Source of the DNA: Acidimicrobiaceae bacterium
Lineage (GTDB): Bacteria > Actinomycetota > Acidimicrobiia > Acidimicrobiales > RAAP-2
Direction of reading: 5' to 3'
DNA: 55,575 bases
NCBI GenBank assembly: GCA_027306755.1
Contig: DAHUZE010000068.1
Span: forward strand, 1-55,575
Each line of letters starts with the position of its first letter. The first letter of the stretch is position 1. The notes beneath the pieces are model-generated. The model was not told where the DNA came from, did not search any database, and was given only the letters and a program-made list of their open reading frames with translations. The translations under genes and the position numbers were made by a program. Of the stretch, positions 1-9,432 are shown one piece after another.

Positions 1-1
1 C

Positions 2-1147
2 GAGGTCTTCCCAGACCGGGACCATTTCGGGCGGATCTTCTACAACCAGGCGACCATGTCTGCGACCGGGATCCCGCAGATCGCCGCCGTGCTCGGATCG
101 TGCACGGCCGGCGGCGCCTACGTCCCCGCCATGAGCGACGAGGCCGTGATCGTGCGCGACCAGGGGACGATCTTCCTCGGAGGTCCCCCGCTGGTGAAGG
201 CGGCGACGGGCGAGGTCGTCACGGCCGAGGAGCTGGGCGGCGGGGAGCTCCACGCCCGGCGGTCCGGCGTGACCGACCACCTGGCGGACGGCGACGAGCA
301 CGCCCTGGCCATCGTGCGCGAGATCGTGGCCACCCTCGGGCAGGCGCCGCCCGCACCCTGGGACGTGGCCCGGCCCGAGGAGCCGGTCCTGGACCCGAGC
401 GCCCTCTACGGCGTGGTCCCTGCGGACCTCCGCACCCCCTCCGACGTGCGCGAGGTGGTGGGCCGCATCGTGGACGGCTCGCGCTTCTTGGAGTTCAAGG
501 CCGAGTACGGCGCCACCCTGGTGTGCGGGTTCGCCCGGGTGTGGGGACACCCGGTGGGCGTCGTCGCCAACAACGGGGTGCTGTTCTCCGAGTCCGCGCT
601 GAAGGGCGCCCACTTCGTGGAGCTGTGCGACCGGCGGCGGATCCCGCTGCTCTTCCTCCAGAACATCAGCGGGTTCATGGTCGGGCGCGACTACGAGGCC
701 GGCGGCATCGCCAAGCACGGGGCCAAGATGGTGACCGCGGTCGCTTGCGCCCGGGTGCCCAAGGTGACGGTGGTGATCGGCGGCAGCTTCGGGGCCGGCA
801 ACTACTCGATGTGCGGCCGGGCGTACGGGCCCCGGTTCCTCTGGATGTGGCCCAACGCCCGGATCTCGGTCATGGGCGGGGACCAGGCGGCGGCGGTGCT
901 GGCCACCATCAGGCGCGACCAGGTCGAGGCCTCAGGGGCATCGTGGAGCGCCGAGGAGGAAGCGGCCTTCAAGGCGCCCGTGCAGGCGCAGTACGAAGAG
1001 CAGGGAAGCCCCTACTACTCGACGGCGAGGTTGTGGGACGACGGTGTGATCGACCCGATTGACACCCGGCGGGTGGTCGGCCTCTCGGTGGCCGCGGCGG
1101 CCAACGCGCCCTTGGCAGACGTCGGGTACGGCGTCTTCCGGATGTGA
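2..1147 (+). CDS. Acyl-CoA carboxylase carboxyltransferase (beta) subunit, methylcrotonyl-CoA type, 5'-truncated
   Basis: Biotin-dependent carboxyltransferase that moves CO2 from carboxybiotin to an acyl-CoA, most likely 3-methylcrotonyl-CoA in leucine breakdown. The frame is open from base 2 ([16 protein letters not shown]) through the in-frame ATG at 56, so that ATG is internal and the true start lies left of the window. Seen: the glycine-rich CoA/oxyanion segments [15 protein letters not shown] and [17 protein letters not shown], followed by [22 protein letters not shown], a block typical of methylcrotonyl-CoA carboxylase beta. The stop overlaps the start of the alpha subunit by 1-4 bases, and HMG-CoA lyase follows, which supports the leucine assignment over propionyl- or acetyl-CoA carboxylase. 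Confidence 0.93.
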   Translation, partial: EVFPDRDHFGRIFYNQATMSATGIPQIAAVLGSCTAGGAYVPAMSDEAVIVRDQGTIFLGGPPLVKAATGEVVTAEELGGGELHARRSGVTDHLADGDEHALAIVREIVATLGQAPPAPWDVARPEEPVLDPSALYGVVPADLRTPSDVREVVGRIVDGSRFLEFKAEYGATLVCGFARVWGHPVGVVANNGVLFSESALKGAHFVELCDRRRIPLLFLQNISGFMVGRDYEAGGIAKHGAKMVTAVACARVPKVTVVIGGSFGAGNYSMCGRAYGPRFLWMWPNARISVMGGDQAAAVLATIRRDQVEASGASWSAEEEAAFKAPVQAQYEEQGSPYYSTARLWDDGVIDPIDTRRVVGLSVAAAANAPLADVGYGVFRM

Positions 1148-3117
1148 TGGCCGGCTGCCGCTCCGTCCTCGTCGCCAACCGGGGCGAGATAGTCGTGCGA
1201 ATCTGCCGCACGCTTGCCGCCCGGGGGATGGGGTCCGTGGCCGTCTACACCGGCGAGGATGCCGGGGCGCCGCACGTGCTGGCCGCCGACCGGGCGGTGG
1301 GCATCCCCGATTACCTGTCCGCCCCCGCGCTCGTGGTCGCGGCCGCGGCGGCCGGAGCGGACGCCGTGCACCCCGGGTACGGCGTCCTCGCCGAGGACGC
1401 CGGGTTCGCCCGGGCCGTGCTGGCTGCCGGACTGGCGTGGATCGGGCCGCCCCCCGCGGCCATCGATGCCATGGGCGACAAGATCCGGGCGAAGGCGATG
1501 GTGGCCGCAGCTGGTGTGCCCGTGGTGCCCGGAGCGGGGCAGCCGGGGATGTCCGACGCGGAGCTCTTGGAGGCGGCGCTCGCCATCGGCCTCCCCGTCC
1601 TCCTCAAGCCCGCCGCCGGCGGAGGGGGCAAGGGCATGCGCCGGGTGGAGGCGGCCGAGTCCCTCGCCGAGGAGATCGCCGCGGCCCGGCGGGAGGCGGA
1701 GGGCGCGTTCGGCGACGGCACGCTGCTCGCCGAGCGGTGGATCGCCCGGCCCCGCCATGTGGACGTGCAGGTGTTCGCCGACCAGCACGGCGCCGTCGTC
1801 CACCTGGGGGAGCGCGAGTGCAGCCTCCAGCGCCGCCACCAGAAGATCGTGGAGGAGAGCCCGTCCCCGCTTCTGGACGAGACGGCGCGCCGGTCCATGA
1901 CGGCCAGCGCGTTGGAGGTGGCCCGGGCGTGCGGCTATGTGGGTGCCGGAACGGTCGAGTTCATCGTCTCGGCCGACCGGCCCGGCGAGTACTACTTCAT
2001 GGAGATGAACACCCGGCTCCAGGTCGAGCACCCGGTGACCGAGGCCGTCACCGGCATCGACCTCGTGGACTGGCAGATCCGGGTCGCCGACGGCGAGCCG
2101 CTGCCCGTGGCCCAGGACGCCCTGCACTTCTCGGGCCACGCGATCGAGGCCCGGGTGTACGCCGAGGACCCCGGGCGCGGCTTCCTCCCGCAGAGCGGCA
2201 CCGTGGCGGCGCTGTCGGAGCCGTCGGGTCCGGGGATCCGGGTCGACTCGGCCCTGGCGGCAGGCACTCGGGTCGGCACCCGGTACGACCCGATGCTGGC
2301 CAAGGTGGTGGCCTGGGCGCCGAGCCGGGACGAGGCGCTGGCGCGCCTCCGCCGTGCCCTGCAGCAGACGGTGGTGCTCGGGGTGTCCACGAACGTCGGC
2401 TACCTGGCCCGCCTGCTCGGCCAGGCAGACGTGGTGGCTGGCCGGCTCGACACCGAGCTGGTGGACCGCACGCTGGCGGAGCTCGGTGCACCCCGAGGGC
2501 CGGATACCCATCGGGCCGCGCTGGCGGCAACGGCCCGGATGGCCCTGGACCTCGAGCCGGCGCCGCACCGAGCGGGACCCTGGGACGTGCCGGACGGGTG
2601 GAGGGCCGGGAATGGCGAGCCCTGGGGGCTCGACCTGCTGGTGGACGGGGAGCCCGTCGCCGTGGCCGTGGAGGGCCGGCTCAGCGAGGGTGCCGACGTC
2701 GGTGTGGACGGCGCGCCCGCGGTCCGGGTGCACGCAAGCGCCCGCCGGCCCGACGGTTCGATGGTGCTCACGGTTGCCGGGGAGACGGCCCGCTGGCATA
2801 CGGCGCGGGTTGGCGGGGACGTGTGGGTGGGCCGGGAGGGCAGCGCGTGGCGGGTCCGCCGCGCCGACGTGGCCCGGCGGGGGCGCGGCTCCCACGGCGC
2901 CTCGTCCGGGCCGCTCTGCAGCCCCATGCCCGGCGTGGTGGTCAAGGTCCACGTGGCCGCCGGGGACCGGGTGGCGGCCGGCGATGCGGTGGTGTCGGTG
3001 GAGGCGATGAAGATGGAGCATGCCGTGGTGGCGCGGCGCGACGGGACGGTGAGCGCCCTCTGGGTGCGCGAGGGCCAGGCCGTGGCCCTGGACGAGCCGC
3101 TGGCCGAGGTCTCCTGA
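1144..3117 (+). CDS. Acetyl/propionyl/methylcrotonyl-CoA carboxylase biotin-carrying alpha subunit
   Basis: ATP-dependent biotin carboxylase fused to a biotin carrier domain; partner of the upstream carboxyltransferase. Domains in order: N-terminal biotin carboxylase fold ([13 protein letters not shown] near residue 10), ATP-grasp with [10 protein letters not shown] (about 160-170), [16 protein letters not shown] and [14 protein letters not shown] (about 285-300), then a linker domain and a C-terminal biotinyl domain with EAMKMEH, where the biotin-accepting lysine is residue 623 from the GTG start. Start is GTG 1144 (overlapping the previous stop as GTGA) or ATG 1147. 657 residues is normal for MccA/AccA-type subunits. 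Substrate is inferred from the HMG-CoA lyase downstream. Confidence 0.95.
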   Translation: MMAGCRSVLVANRGEIVVRICRTLAARGMGSVAVYTGEDAGAPHVLAADRAVGIPDYLSAPALVVAAAAAGADAVHPGYGVLAEDAGFARAVLAAGLAWIGPPPAAIDAMGDKIRAKAMVAAAGVPVVPGAGQPGMSDAELLEAALAIGLPVLLKPAAGGGGKGMRRVEAAESLAEEIAAARREAEGAFGDGTLLAERWIARPRHVDVQVFADQHGAVVHLGERECSLQRRHQKIVEESPSPLLDETARRSMTASALEVARACGYVGAGTVEFIVSADRPGEYYFMEMNTRLQVEHPVTEAVTGIDLVDWQIRVADGEPLPVAQDALHFSGHAIEARVYAEDPGRGFLPQSGTVAALSEPSGPGIRVDSALAAGTRVGTRYDPMLAKVVAWAPSRDEALARLRRALQQTVVLGVSTNVGYLARLLGQADVVAGRLDTELVDRTLAELGAPRGPDTHRAALAATARMALDLEPAPHRAGPWDVPDGWRAGNGEPWGLDLLVDGEPVAVAVEGRLSEGADVGVDGAPAVRVHASARRPDGSMVLTVAGETARWHTARVGGDVWVGREGSAWRVRRADVARRGRGSHGASSGPLCSPMPGVVVKVHVAAGDRVAAGDAVVSVEAMKMEHAVVARRDGTVSALWVREGQAVALDEPLAEVS

Positions 3118-3118
3118 C

Positions 3119-4099
3119 ATGGCCCCCGCCGCGGTCCGCGGCCCGGTGGCCCGTCCCCGGACCACGATGCCCGGGCCGGTGCGCATCTGGGAGGTCGGGC
3201 CGAGGGACGGGCTGCAGAACGAGGCAGCGATCGTCCCGGCCGACGTCAAGGCGGCGATGGTGGACCGCCTGGCCGCGGCCGGCCTGCCGGTGGTGGAGGT
3301 GACGAGCTTCGTGCACCCGTCCCGGGTCCCCCAGCTCGCAGACGCAGAGGAGGTCATGGCCCGGGTGCGCCGTCGCCCCGGCGTGCGCTACCCGGTGCTC
3401 GTCCCCAACCGGGCCGGCCTGGAGCGGGCGCTGGCCAGCGGGGCCACCGACGTGTGCGTGTTCGCCAGCGCCACCGAGACGTTCGCCCGGCGGAACCTGA
3501 ACCGCTCGCGCGACGAGGCCCTGGCCGCCTTCGAGCCGGTGGTGGCGGGGGCCAAGGCTGCGGGGGCCGGCGTCCGCGCCTATGTCTCCATGTGCTTCGG
3601 GGACCCCTGGGAGGGCGACGTGGCGCCGGGCGACGTCTTGTCGGTGGCCGAGCGGCTCCTGGCCATGGGGTGCGACGAGCTGAGCCTCGGCGACACCATC
3701 GGCGTCGCCACCACGGGTCAGGTGGTGGGCCTCCTCGACGATCTCGAGCGCGCCGGGGTGGGGCTGGAGCGCGTGGGGGTGCACTTCCACGACACCTACG
3801 GGCAGGCGCTGGCCAACTCCCTGGCCGCCGTGGAGCGGGGGGTCACCACCGTGGACGCCTCGGCCGGCGGGATCGGCGGGTGCCCCTTCGCCGAGAGCGC
3901 GACGGGGAACCTGGCCACCGAGGACCTGTGCTGGGCCCTGGCGGGGTTGGGGATCGAGACCGGGGTGGACCTGGTGGAGCTCGTGGCCACCTCGGTGTGG
4001 ATGGCATCGGTGCTCGGGCGGCCGAGCCCATCGAAGGTGGTGCAAGCCATGGCACGCGGGCTGCAATCAGGCGGAGCCGGGCAGGGGGAGGCGCGATGA
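3119..4099 (+). CDS. mvaB: Hydroxymethylglutaryl-CoA lyase
   Basis: TIM-barrel lyase of the HMGL-like family that splits HMG-CoA into acetoacetate and acetyl-CoA, the last step of leucine degradation. Seen: WEVGPRDGLQNE near the N-terminus (metal and substrate binding), GVHFHDTYGQALAN (metal-binding histidines) and SAGGIGGCPFAESATGN, which carries the catalytic cysteine. One base separates it from the alpha subunit stop. ATG 3119 is the longest start; the in-frame ATG at 3167 would give MPGPVRIWEVGPRDG, closer to usual bacterial N-termini, so the first 16 residues are doubtful. The stop overlaps the next ATG as ATGA. Confidence 0.93.
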   Translation: MAPAAVRGPVARPRTTMPGPVRIWEVGPRDGLQNEAAIVPADVKAAMVDRLAAAGLPVVEVTSFVHPSRVPQLADAEEVMARVRRRPGVRYPVLVPNRAGLERALASGATDVCVFASATETFARRNLNRSRDEALAAFEPVVAGAKAAGAGVRAYVSMCFGDPWEGDVAPGDVLSVAERLLAMGCDELSLGDTIGVATTGQVVGLLDDLERAGVGLERVGVHFHDTYGQALANSLAAVERGVTTVDASAGGIGGCPFAESATGNLATEDLCWALAGLGIETGVDLVELVATSVWMASVLGRPSPSKVVQAMARGLQSGGAGQGEAR

Positions 4100-5292
4100 C
4101 GACCGGTGGCATCGAGCGCAGTCCCGAGCACGAGGAGCTCGCCTCGACGGTGCGGCGGTTCGCCCGCGAGGAGGTGGCGCCGGTGATCGCCGGCTACTAC
4201 GAACGTGGCGAGTTCCCGTACCCGTTGATCGAGGCGATGGGGGCCATGGGCCTCTTCGGGCTGCCTGTCCCCGTCGAGGACGGTGGGATGGGCGGCGACT
4301 ACGTGGCGCTGTGCATCGCCCTCGAGGAGCTGGCCCGCGTGGACTCGTCGGTCGCCATCACCCTCGAGGCCGGCGTCGGCCTCGGCGCCATGCCCCTCTT
4401 CCGCTTCGGCACCGCGGACCAGCGCGCCCGCTGGCTGCCCGATCTCTGCGCCGGGCGGACCCTCGCCGCGTTCGGCCTGACCGAGCCCGGAGGCGGGTCC
4501 GACGCCGGCGCAACCAGGACCACGGCGGCGCGTGACGGCGCGACATGGGTGATCAACGGGTCCAAGGCCTTCATCACCAACTCGGGGACGGCCATCACGG
4601 CCTTCGTGACCGTGACCGCGGTCACCGGCCGGTCCGGCGGCGGGCGCCCGGAGATCTCGAGCATCATCGTGCCGGCCGGGACCCCCGGGTTCACGGTCGC
4701 ACCCGGGTACTCCAAGGTCGGCTGGACGGCGTCGGACACCCACGAGCTCGCCTTCGACGACTGCCGGGTCCCGGCCGAGAACCTGCTGGGGGAGGAGGGG
4801 CGGGGGTACGCCCAATTCCTGTCCACCCTGGACGAGGGCCGGGTGGCGATCGCCGCCCTGTCCGTCGGCTTGGCCCAGGGCTGCATCGACGAGAGCGTGC
4901 GGTACCTGGGCGAGCGGCAGGCGTTCGGCCGCTCCCTCGGCGAGTTCCAGGCCCTGGCGTTCAAGGCGGCCGACATGGAAGCGCGGACCCACGTGGCCCG
5001 GCTCGCGTGCTACGACGCCGCCCGCCGGCTCGACGCCGGCCTTCCCTTCAAGCGGGAGGCGGCGATCGCCAAGCTGGTCTCTTCGGACGCGGCGATGCTC
5101 AACGCCCGCGAGGCCACGCAGATCTTCGGCGGGTACGGCTTCATGAACGAGACGCCGGTAGGCCGCTTCTATCGGGACGCCAAGATCCTGGAGATCGGCG
5201 AGGGCACGTCGGAGGTGCAGCGGATGCTCATCGCCCGGCAGCTCGGGATCGGCGTGGGCCGGAGGTCCCCGGGCGCCACGGGACGGTCGTGA
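4096..5292 (+). CDS. Acyl-CoA dehydrogenase (short/branched-chain type)
   Basis: FAD enzyme that alpha,beta-dehydrogenates an acyl-CoA and passes electrons to ETF. Start ATG 4096 has a GGGGGAGG ribosome site and overlaps the lyase stop by four bases. Seen: FGLTEPGGGSDAGA and AFITNSGTA (FAD/substrate contacts), RQAFGRSLGEFQALAFKAADM, FGGYGFMNE, and IGEGTSEVQRMLIARQLG at the C-terminus. The glutamate in GEGTSEVQ sits where short/medium-chain dehydrogenases keep their catalytic base; true isovaleryl-CoA dehydrogenases have a non-acidic residue there. The position in a leucine cluster suggests isovaleryl-CoA, but the residue favours an SCAD/SBCAD-like enzyme. 398 residues. Confidence 0.9.
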   Translation: MTTGGIERSPEHEELASTVRRFAREEVAPVIAGYYERGEFPYPLIEAMGAMGLFGLPVPVEDGGMGGDYVALCIALEELARVDSSVAITLEAGVGLGAMPLFRFGTADQRARWLPDLCAGRTLAAFGLTEPGGGSDAGATRTTAARDGATWVINGSKAFITNSGTAITAFVTVTAVTGRSGGGRPEISSIIVPAGTPGFTVAPGYSKVGWTASDTHELAFDDCRVPAENLLGEEGRGYAQFLSTLDEGRVAIAALSVGLAQGCIDESVRYLGERQAFGRSLGEFQALAFKAADMEARTHVARLACYDAARRLDAGLPFKREAAIAKLVSSDAAMLNAREATQIFGGYGFMNETPVGRFYRDAKILEIGEGTSEVQRMLIARQLGIGVGRRSPGATGRS

Positions 5293-5416
5293 CGGCGCAC
5301 CCGGCGCGGTCCGCCCGGCGCGGGCGCCGCGTATCGTTCGCTGCACGGCCCTGCTTGCCGGCGCAAACGCACGATCCTCGCCGGTGACATCGATGGAGAA
5401 ATCTTCCGCGGGCCGC

Positions 5417-5445
5417 TTCACTGCCCGTCGAACGACCTCCATACT
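5417..5445 (+). promoter_or_regulatory. Putative leaderless promoter of the indolepyruvate oxidoreductase gene
   Basis: TTCACT (5417-5422), a 17-base spacer, CATACT (5440-5445), then exactly six bases to the GTG start at 5452. Four of six bases match consensus in each box. No ribosome site precedes the GTG, consistent with transcription starting at the start codon. The rest of the 159-base gap after the dehydrogenase holds only GC-rich short hairpins. Confidence 0.45.
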
Positions 5446-5451
5446 GGAACA

Positions 5452-8400
5452 GTGACCGTCACCGACGACGCCAGGGCCGCCGCCCTCGTCGACCCCGGCG
5501 ACCACTGGGCGCCGCATGCCCCCCGGGCGCACCTCTCGGGGGTGCAGGCCACCATCCGATTCCTGATCGACGTCCTGCGCGCCGACCGCGCCCACGGGCA
5601 CCGCACGGCGGCGTTCGTCTCGGGGTACCAGGGGTCCCCGCGGGCCGGATTCGACAAGGAGCTGACCGCCGCCCTCCGGGACGACCTGGGCGTGGAGATC
5701 GTGCACCGCCCGGCCGTCAACGAGGAGGTGGGCGCCACCGCGGTCATGGGCAGCCAGCTGGCCAGCGTCATGGAGTCCGCCCGCGTGGACGGCGTCCTGG
5801 GCGTCTGGTACGGCAAGGCCCCGGGCCTGGACCGCAGCATGGACGCGCTGCGCCACGCCAGCTTCGCCGGAGCAGCGCCGCTCGGGGGCGCCCTGGCCAT
5901 CGTGGGCGACGATCCGTCCGCCAAGTCGTCCACCCTGCCCAGCGCCTCCGAGATGGCACTGGCGGACATGGGCATGCCCGTCGTATTCCCCCGGTCCCTG
6001 GACGAGGTGCTGGACCTGGGCCGGCACGCCGTCGCCCTGTCCCGGTGGTCCGGCGCGTGGGTGGCGATGAAGCTGACGACCGCCATCGCAGACGCCGAGG
6101 GCACCGTCGGCCTCGCCGAGTGGCCGGACCCGGTCCTCCCCGGCGGGTACACCGCTCCGGCCGTCACGGGGGACCTGCTCACCCCGGCCACCGTGGAACG
6201 CGAGCGGGCGGTGCTGACCGACCGGGTGGCCGCCGCGGCTCGCTACGGGGACGCCAACCGGCTCAACCGCCTGGTCGTCGCCCCCCGGCGGGCGAGGGTC
6301 AGCCTGGTGGCCGCCGGCATCGTCTACTCCGAGCTGGTCGAAGGCCTGGCGCTGCTCGGCCTCGACCCGGTGGCCCTGGAGGCCCTCGGCGTGCGGCTGG
6401 CCGAAGTGCGCATGCCGTACCCGCTCGGCCCGGGCTTCGCCCGCGCGCTCGCAGGCGGGGTGGAGCAGCTGATCGTGGTGGAGGAGCGGCGGGAGCTGGT
6501 CGAGAGCCAGCTGCTGTCCCTGGTCGCCCGGCGCCCCGGCGCCCCGGCGGTCCTCGGGCGCCTGGACTTGGACGGCCGTCCGCTGGTGCCCCGGCATGGC
6601 GTGCTGGAAGCGGCCGACATCGCCCGCGTCCTGGGGCCGGTGCTGCGGGCCACCTTGGGGACATCTGTGCGGGAGCTGCCCCCTCCCAGGCGCCGCATCG
6701 AGCTCGCGTCGCAGGCGGCGGGCCGCGTGCCGTGGTTCTGCCCCGGCTGCCCCCATTCGGTGAGCACCGTGGTGCCCGAGGGCACCCTGGTGGGCGAGGG
6801 GATCGGCTGCCACACGATCATCCACTACATGCCGGACGAGCGAGTCGGCCACCGCGTCGGGCTCACCCAGATGGGCGGCGAGGGCGCGCAGTGGCTCGGC
6901 ATGGCGCCGTTCGTGGGCGAGCGCCACTTCGTCCAGAACCTGGGGGACGGCACGTTCTTCCACTCCGGGCACCTCGCCGTGCGCGGCGCGGTCGCCGCAG
7001 GGGCCAGGATCACGTACAAGATCCTGTGGAACGGGGCCACGGCGATGACCGGCGGCCAGGACGTGGTGGGTGCGCTGGCCACTCCCGAGGACCTGGCCCG
7101 GATGCTGCTGCTGGAGGGGGTCAAGAAGGTGGTCATCACCACCGACGACCCCAAGCGCCACCGCGGCCGCCCGCTTCCCGCTGGGGTGGCGCTCCGGTCG
7201 CGCGACGACATGGTGGCTGTCCAGGAGGAGCTGGCGGCCGTGCAGGGCGTCACCGCCCTCATCCACGACCAGCCCTGCGCCACGGAGCTGCGGCGCGCCC
7301 GCAAGCGGGGGCTGGCCCCGCTGCCGACCCACCGGGTCGTGATCAACGAGCGGGTGTGCGAGGGCTGCGGCGACTGCCAGGTGAAGTCCAACTGCCTCTC
7401 GCTGCAGACCGTGGACACGCCGCTCGGACCCAAGACCCGCATCGACGAGGACAGCTGCAACCTGGACCGCTCGTGCCTCAAGGGTGACTGCCCGGCCTTC
7501 ACCCTCGTGGAGCTGCCAGGCCCCGGCGCCCCGGCGCCCGGTGCGGGACCGCCGGGATCGGGCCAGCGGGCCGTGGGCGCAGATGCCGGAGGCCCCGGTG
7601 CGCTCCCACCGGCCCCGGTGGCCGAGCTGGACCGTGCGCTGACGGTCCGGATCGCCGGGGTGGGCGGCATGGGTGTGGTCACCTGCGCCCACCTGCTGGC
7701 GTGGGCCGCGCTGATCGAGGGTGTGGACGTATGGGGCCTGGACCAGACCGGGCTGTCGCAGAAGGCCGGACCGGTCATCTCCGACCTGCGCATCGGCCCC
7801 GGCGCGACGGACCGTTCGAACGTTCTCGGGGAAGGTGAGGTCGACCTGCTGCTGGCGGCCGACCTGGTGGCGGCGACCGTTCCCAAGGTGCTGGCCAGCA
7901 TGACGGCCGCCCGGACCACGGTCGTCGGCTCCTCGGCCACCAGCCTGAGCGGTCCCATGGTCCTGGGCCTGGAGGCCCGCTCGGTCCCCGTGGCCGAGCT
8001 CGAGGTGGCGCTGGCCGCGGCGGCCGGCGGATCGGCCACCTTCATGGACGCGGTGGCCCTGGCCCACGAGGTCCACGCGCCGGCCACCGCCGCCAATGTG
8101 GTGCTGCTGGGCGCGGCCAGCCAGCTGGGGCTGCTCCCGGTGGCGGCCGAGTCGATCGTGGCTGCCGTGGAGCGCAACGGGGTGGCGGTGGAGCCCAACC
8201 TGGCGGCCTTCGAGGCCGGGCGGCGCTGGATCGCCGGCGGCGGCGGCGCGGCGGCGGGCGCCAGCGTGCGCGACACCGAGCCGCGGGACGCCGAGATCCG
8301 GCCGGCCGGGGTCCGCGTGCTGGCCGGCACCGACCTTCCGGCCACCCAGAGAGCCCACATCGAGTGGTTGGCCGGGGACCTGGTGGACTACCAGGACGAG

Positions 8401-8937
8401 GCGCTGGCCCGCCGGTTCGCCGGCCTCGTTGCCGAGGCGTGGGCTGCCGAGCAGCGGGTTGGCGGCGACGGGGCCTTCAGTGCGGCCGTGGCCTTCGGGT
8501 ACCACAAGCTCCTGGCCTACAAGGACGAGTACGAGGTGGCGCGCCTGCTGCTCGAGTTCCCCGCCACCGAGGGCCGGACCACGTGGCTGCTCCACCCGCC
8601 TGCGCTCCGGGCCCGGGGCCTCGGCCACAAGATCGGCCTACGGACCTGGACGCGCCCGGCCATGCAGGCCCTGCGGTCGGCCCGCCGGCTCCGAGGGACC
8701 CCGCTGGATCCCTTCGGTCGCACGCCACTGCGGCGGACCGAGCGCGAGCTTCCCGGGCAGTACGCCGAGGCGGTCCGCTCGGTGCTGAGCCGGCTCCGCA
8801 CCGAGACCCTCGGCGCGGCGACCGAGCTCGCACGGCTGCCCGATCAGGTCCGGGGCTACGAGCAGGTCAAGGAGCGGAGCGTCGCGACGTACCGGGATGC
8901 GCTGACCGGCCTTCTGGCCCGGTTCCCCCGGGCGTGA
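5452..8937 (+). CDS. Fused indolepyruvate ferredoxin oxidoreductase (2-oxoacid oxidoreductase)
   Basis: Single-chain form (1161 residues) of the TPP- and Fe-S-dependent enzyme that oxidatively decarboxylates aryl or branched 2-oxoacids to acyl-CoA with ferredoxin as acceptor. Order: N-terminal pyruvate-oxidoreductase-like domain (SGYQGSPRAGFDKE), TPP-binding part (WFCPGCPHS, LGDGTFFHSGHLAVRG), Fe-S ligands CEGCGDCQVKSNC (from residue 636) and SCNLDRSCLKGDCPAF, a Pro/Gly/Ala-rich linker, a gamma-type domain (RIAGVGGMGVVTCAHLLAWAA) and a C-terminal helical region ending in EQVKERSV. Acyl-CoA breakdown genes upstream and a convergent Lrp regulator suggest amino-acid catabolism. The last 71 bases overlap the 3' end of that regulator. 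Confidence 0.9.
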   Translation: MTVTDDARAAALVDPGDHWAPHAPRAHLSGVQATIRFLIDVLRADRAHGHRTAAFVSGYQGSPRAGFDKELTAALRDDLGVEIVHRPAVNEEVGATAVMGSQLASVMESARVDGVLGVWYGKAPGLDRSMDALRHASFAGAAPLGGALAIVGDDPSAKSSTLPSASEMALADMGMPVVFPRSLDEVLDLGRHAVALSRWSGAWVAMKLTTAIADAEGTVGLAEWPDPVLPGGYTAPAVTGDLLTPATVERERAVLTDRVAAAARYGDANRLNRLVVAPRRARVSLVAAGIVYSELVEGLALLGLDPVALEALGVRLAEVRMPYPLGPGFARALAGGVEQLIVVEERRELVESQLLSLVARRPGAPAVLGRLDLDGRPLVPRHGVLEAADIARVLGPVLRATLGTSVRELPPPRRRIELASQAAGRVPWFCPGCPHSVSTVVPEGTLVGEGIGCHTIIHYMPDERVGHRVGLTQMGGEGAQWLGMAPFVGERHFVQNLGDGTFFHSGHLAVRGAVAAGARITYKILWNGATAMTGGQDVVGALATPEDLARMLLLEGVKKVVITTDDPKRHRGRPLPAGVALRSRDDMVAVQEELAAVQGVTALIHDQPCATELRRARKRGLAPLPTHRVVINERVCEGCGDCQVKSNCLSLQTVDTPLGPKTRIDEDSCNLDRSCLKGDCPAFTLVELPGPGAPAPGAGPPGSGQRAVGADAGGPGALPPAPVAELDRALTVRIAGVGGMGVVTCAHLLAWAALIEGVDVWGLDQTGLSQKAGPVISDLRIGPGATDRSNVLGEGEVDLLLAADLVAATVPKVLASMTAARTTVVGSSATSLSGPMVLGLEARSVPVAELEVALAAAAGGSATFMDAVALAHEVHAPATAANVVLLGAASQLGLLPVAAESIVAAVERNGVAVEPNLAAFEAGRRWIAGGGGAAAGASVRDTEPRDAEIRPAGVRVLAGTDLPATQRAHIEWLAGDLVDYQDEALARRFAGLVAEAWAAEQRVGGDGAFSAAVAFGYHKLLAYKDEYEVARLLLEFPATEGRTTWLLHPPALRARGLGHKIGLRTWTRPAMQALRSARRLRGTPLDPFGRTPLRRTERELPGQYAEAVRSVLSRLRTETLGAATELARLPDQVRGYEQVKERSVATYRDALTGLLARFPRA

Positions 8938-9415
8938 GCGCTGCCGCGGGCGGGATCTCCCACACCCGCACCTGGTCGTAGACGAGCGACGTCCGGGCGT
9001 CCACCACCTCGCTGCGACCCGTCACGTGATCGAGCACGAAGTCCCTGAGGTGCGCCACGTCCTCGGTGGCCACCTCCACCAAGAAGTCGTCCGCACCCGT
9101 CACCGTCCATACGGCGACCACTTCGGGGGCGCCGATCATCTCCTGCTGGAACGCCCGCACCGAGGCGGTCGTCTTGGGGCGAAGGCGGACGCTGATCATG
9201 GCCCGCAGGGGGCGCCCGACGGCCTCGGGGTCCACGTCGGCGTGCCACCCGCGGATGACGCCCTGGGCGCGCAGGGCCCTGATCCGCTCCAGGCACGTGG
9301 ACTGGGCGATCCCCACGGCGTCGGCCAGGTCCTTGTTCGTCTGCCGGGCGTCGCGCTGGAGGAGCCGGACGAGCTCGAGGTCCACGGCGTCCAGGCGCGG
9401 CGCGGAGGCGTCCAT
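8867..9415 (-). CDS. Lrp/AsnC family transcriptional regulator
   Basis: DNA-binding regulator of amino-acid metabolism with an N-terminal helix-turn-helix (LDAVDLELVRLLQRDARQTNKDLADAVGIAQSTCLERIRALRAQGVIRG) and a C-terminal RAM ligand domain (MISVRLRP, EVVAVWTVTGADDFLVEVATED). The C-terminus runs about 25 residues past the RAM domain and overlaps the oxidoreductase 3' end convergently. Start: ATG 9415 is preceded by TAGCGT and seven bases, a leaderless pattern; GTG 9424 is the alternative. It probably controls the adjacent 2-oxoacid oxidoreductase (inference from position). Confidence 0.9.
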   Translation of the reverse strand: MDASAPRLDAVDLELVRLLQRDARQTNKDLADAVGIAQSTCLERIRALRAQGVIRGWHADVDPEAVGRPLRAMISVRLRPKTTASVRAFQQEMIGAPEVVAVWTVTGADDFLVEVATEDVAHLRDFVLDHVTGRSEVVDARTSLVYDQVRVWEIPPAAALTPGGTGPEGRSAHPGTSRRSAP

Positions 9416-9422
9416 CGCCGTC

Positions 9423-9428
9423 ACGCTA
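9423..9428 (-). promoter_or_regulatory. Putative -10 box of the Lrp-type gene
   Basis: TAGCGT on the minus strand, seven bases before ATG 9415, fitting TANNNT with transcription starting at the start codon. No convincing -35 box. It lies between two divergent genes whose longest reading frames are only eight bases apart. Confidence 0.4.
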
Positions 9429-9432
9429 GGCC

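Noticed and set aside
4096-5292. Calling the acyl-CoA dehydrogenase isovaleryl-CoA dehydrogenase
   Set aside because: Context fits, but the Glu in GEGTSEVQ is of the SCAD/MCAD type, so only the broader family is supported.
5313-5334. GC hairpin (CGGCGC/GCGCCG) after the acyl-CoA dehydrogenase as terminator
   Set aside because: Two-base loop and no T-tract; such matches arise by chance at this GC content.
3796-8628. A 1610-codon open frame on the minus strand, and a 780-codon one at 1015-3357
   Set aside because: They run antisense to clear, motif-rich enzymes; the translations are low-complexity His/Arg/Gly/Pro-rich, as expected from the complement of GC-rich codons.
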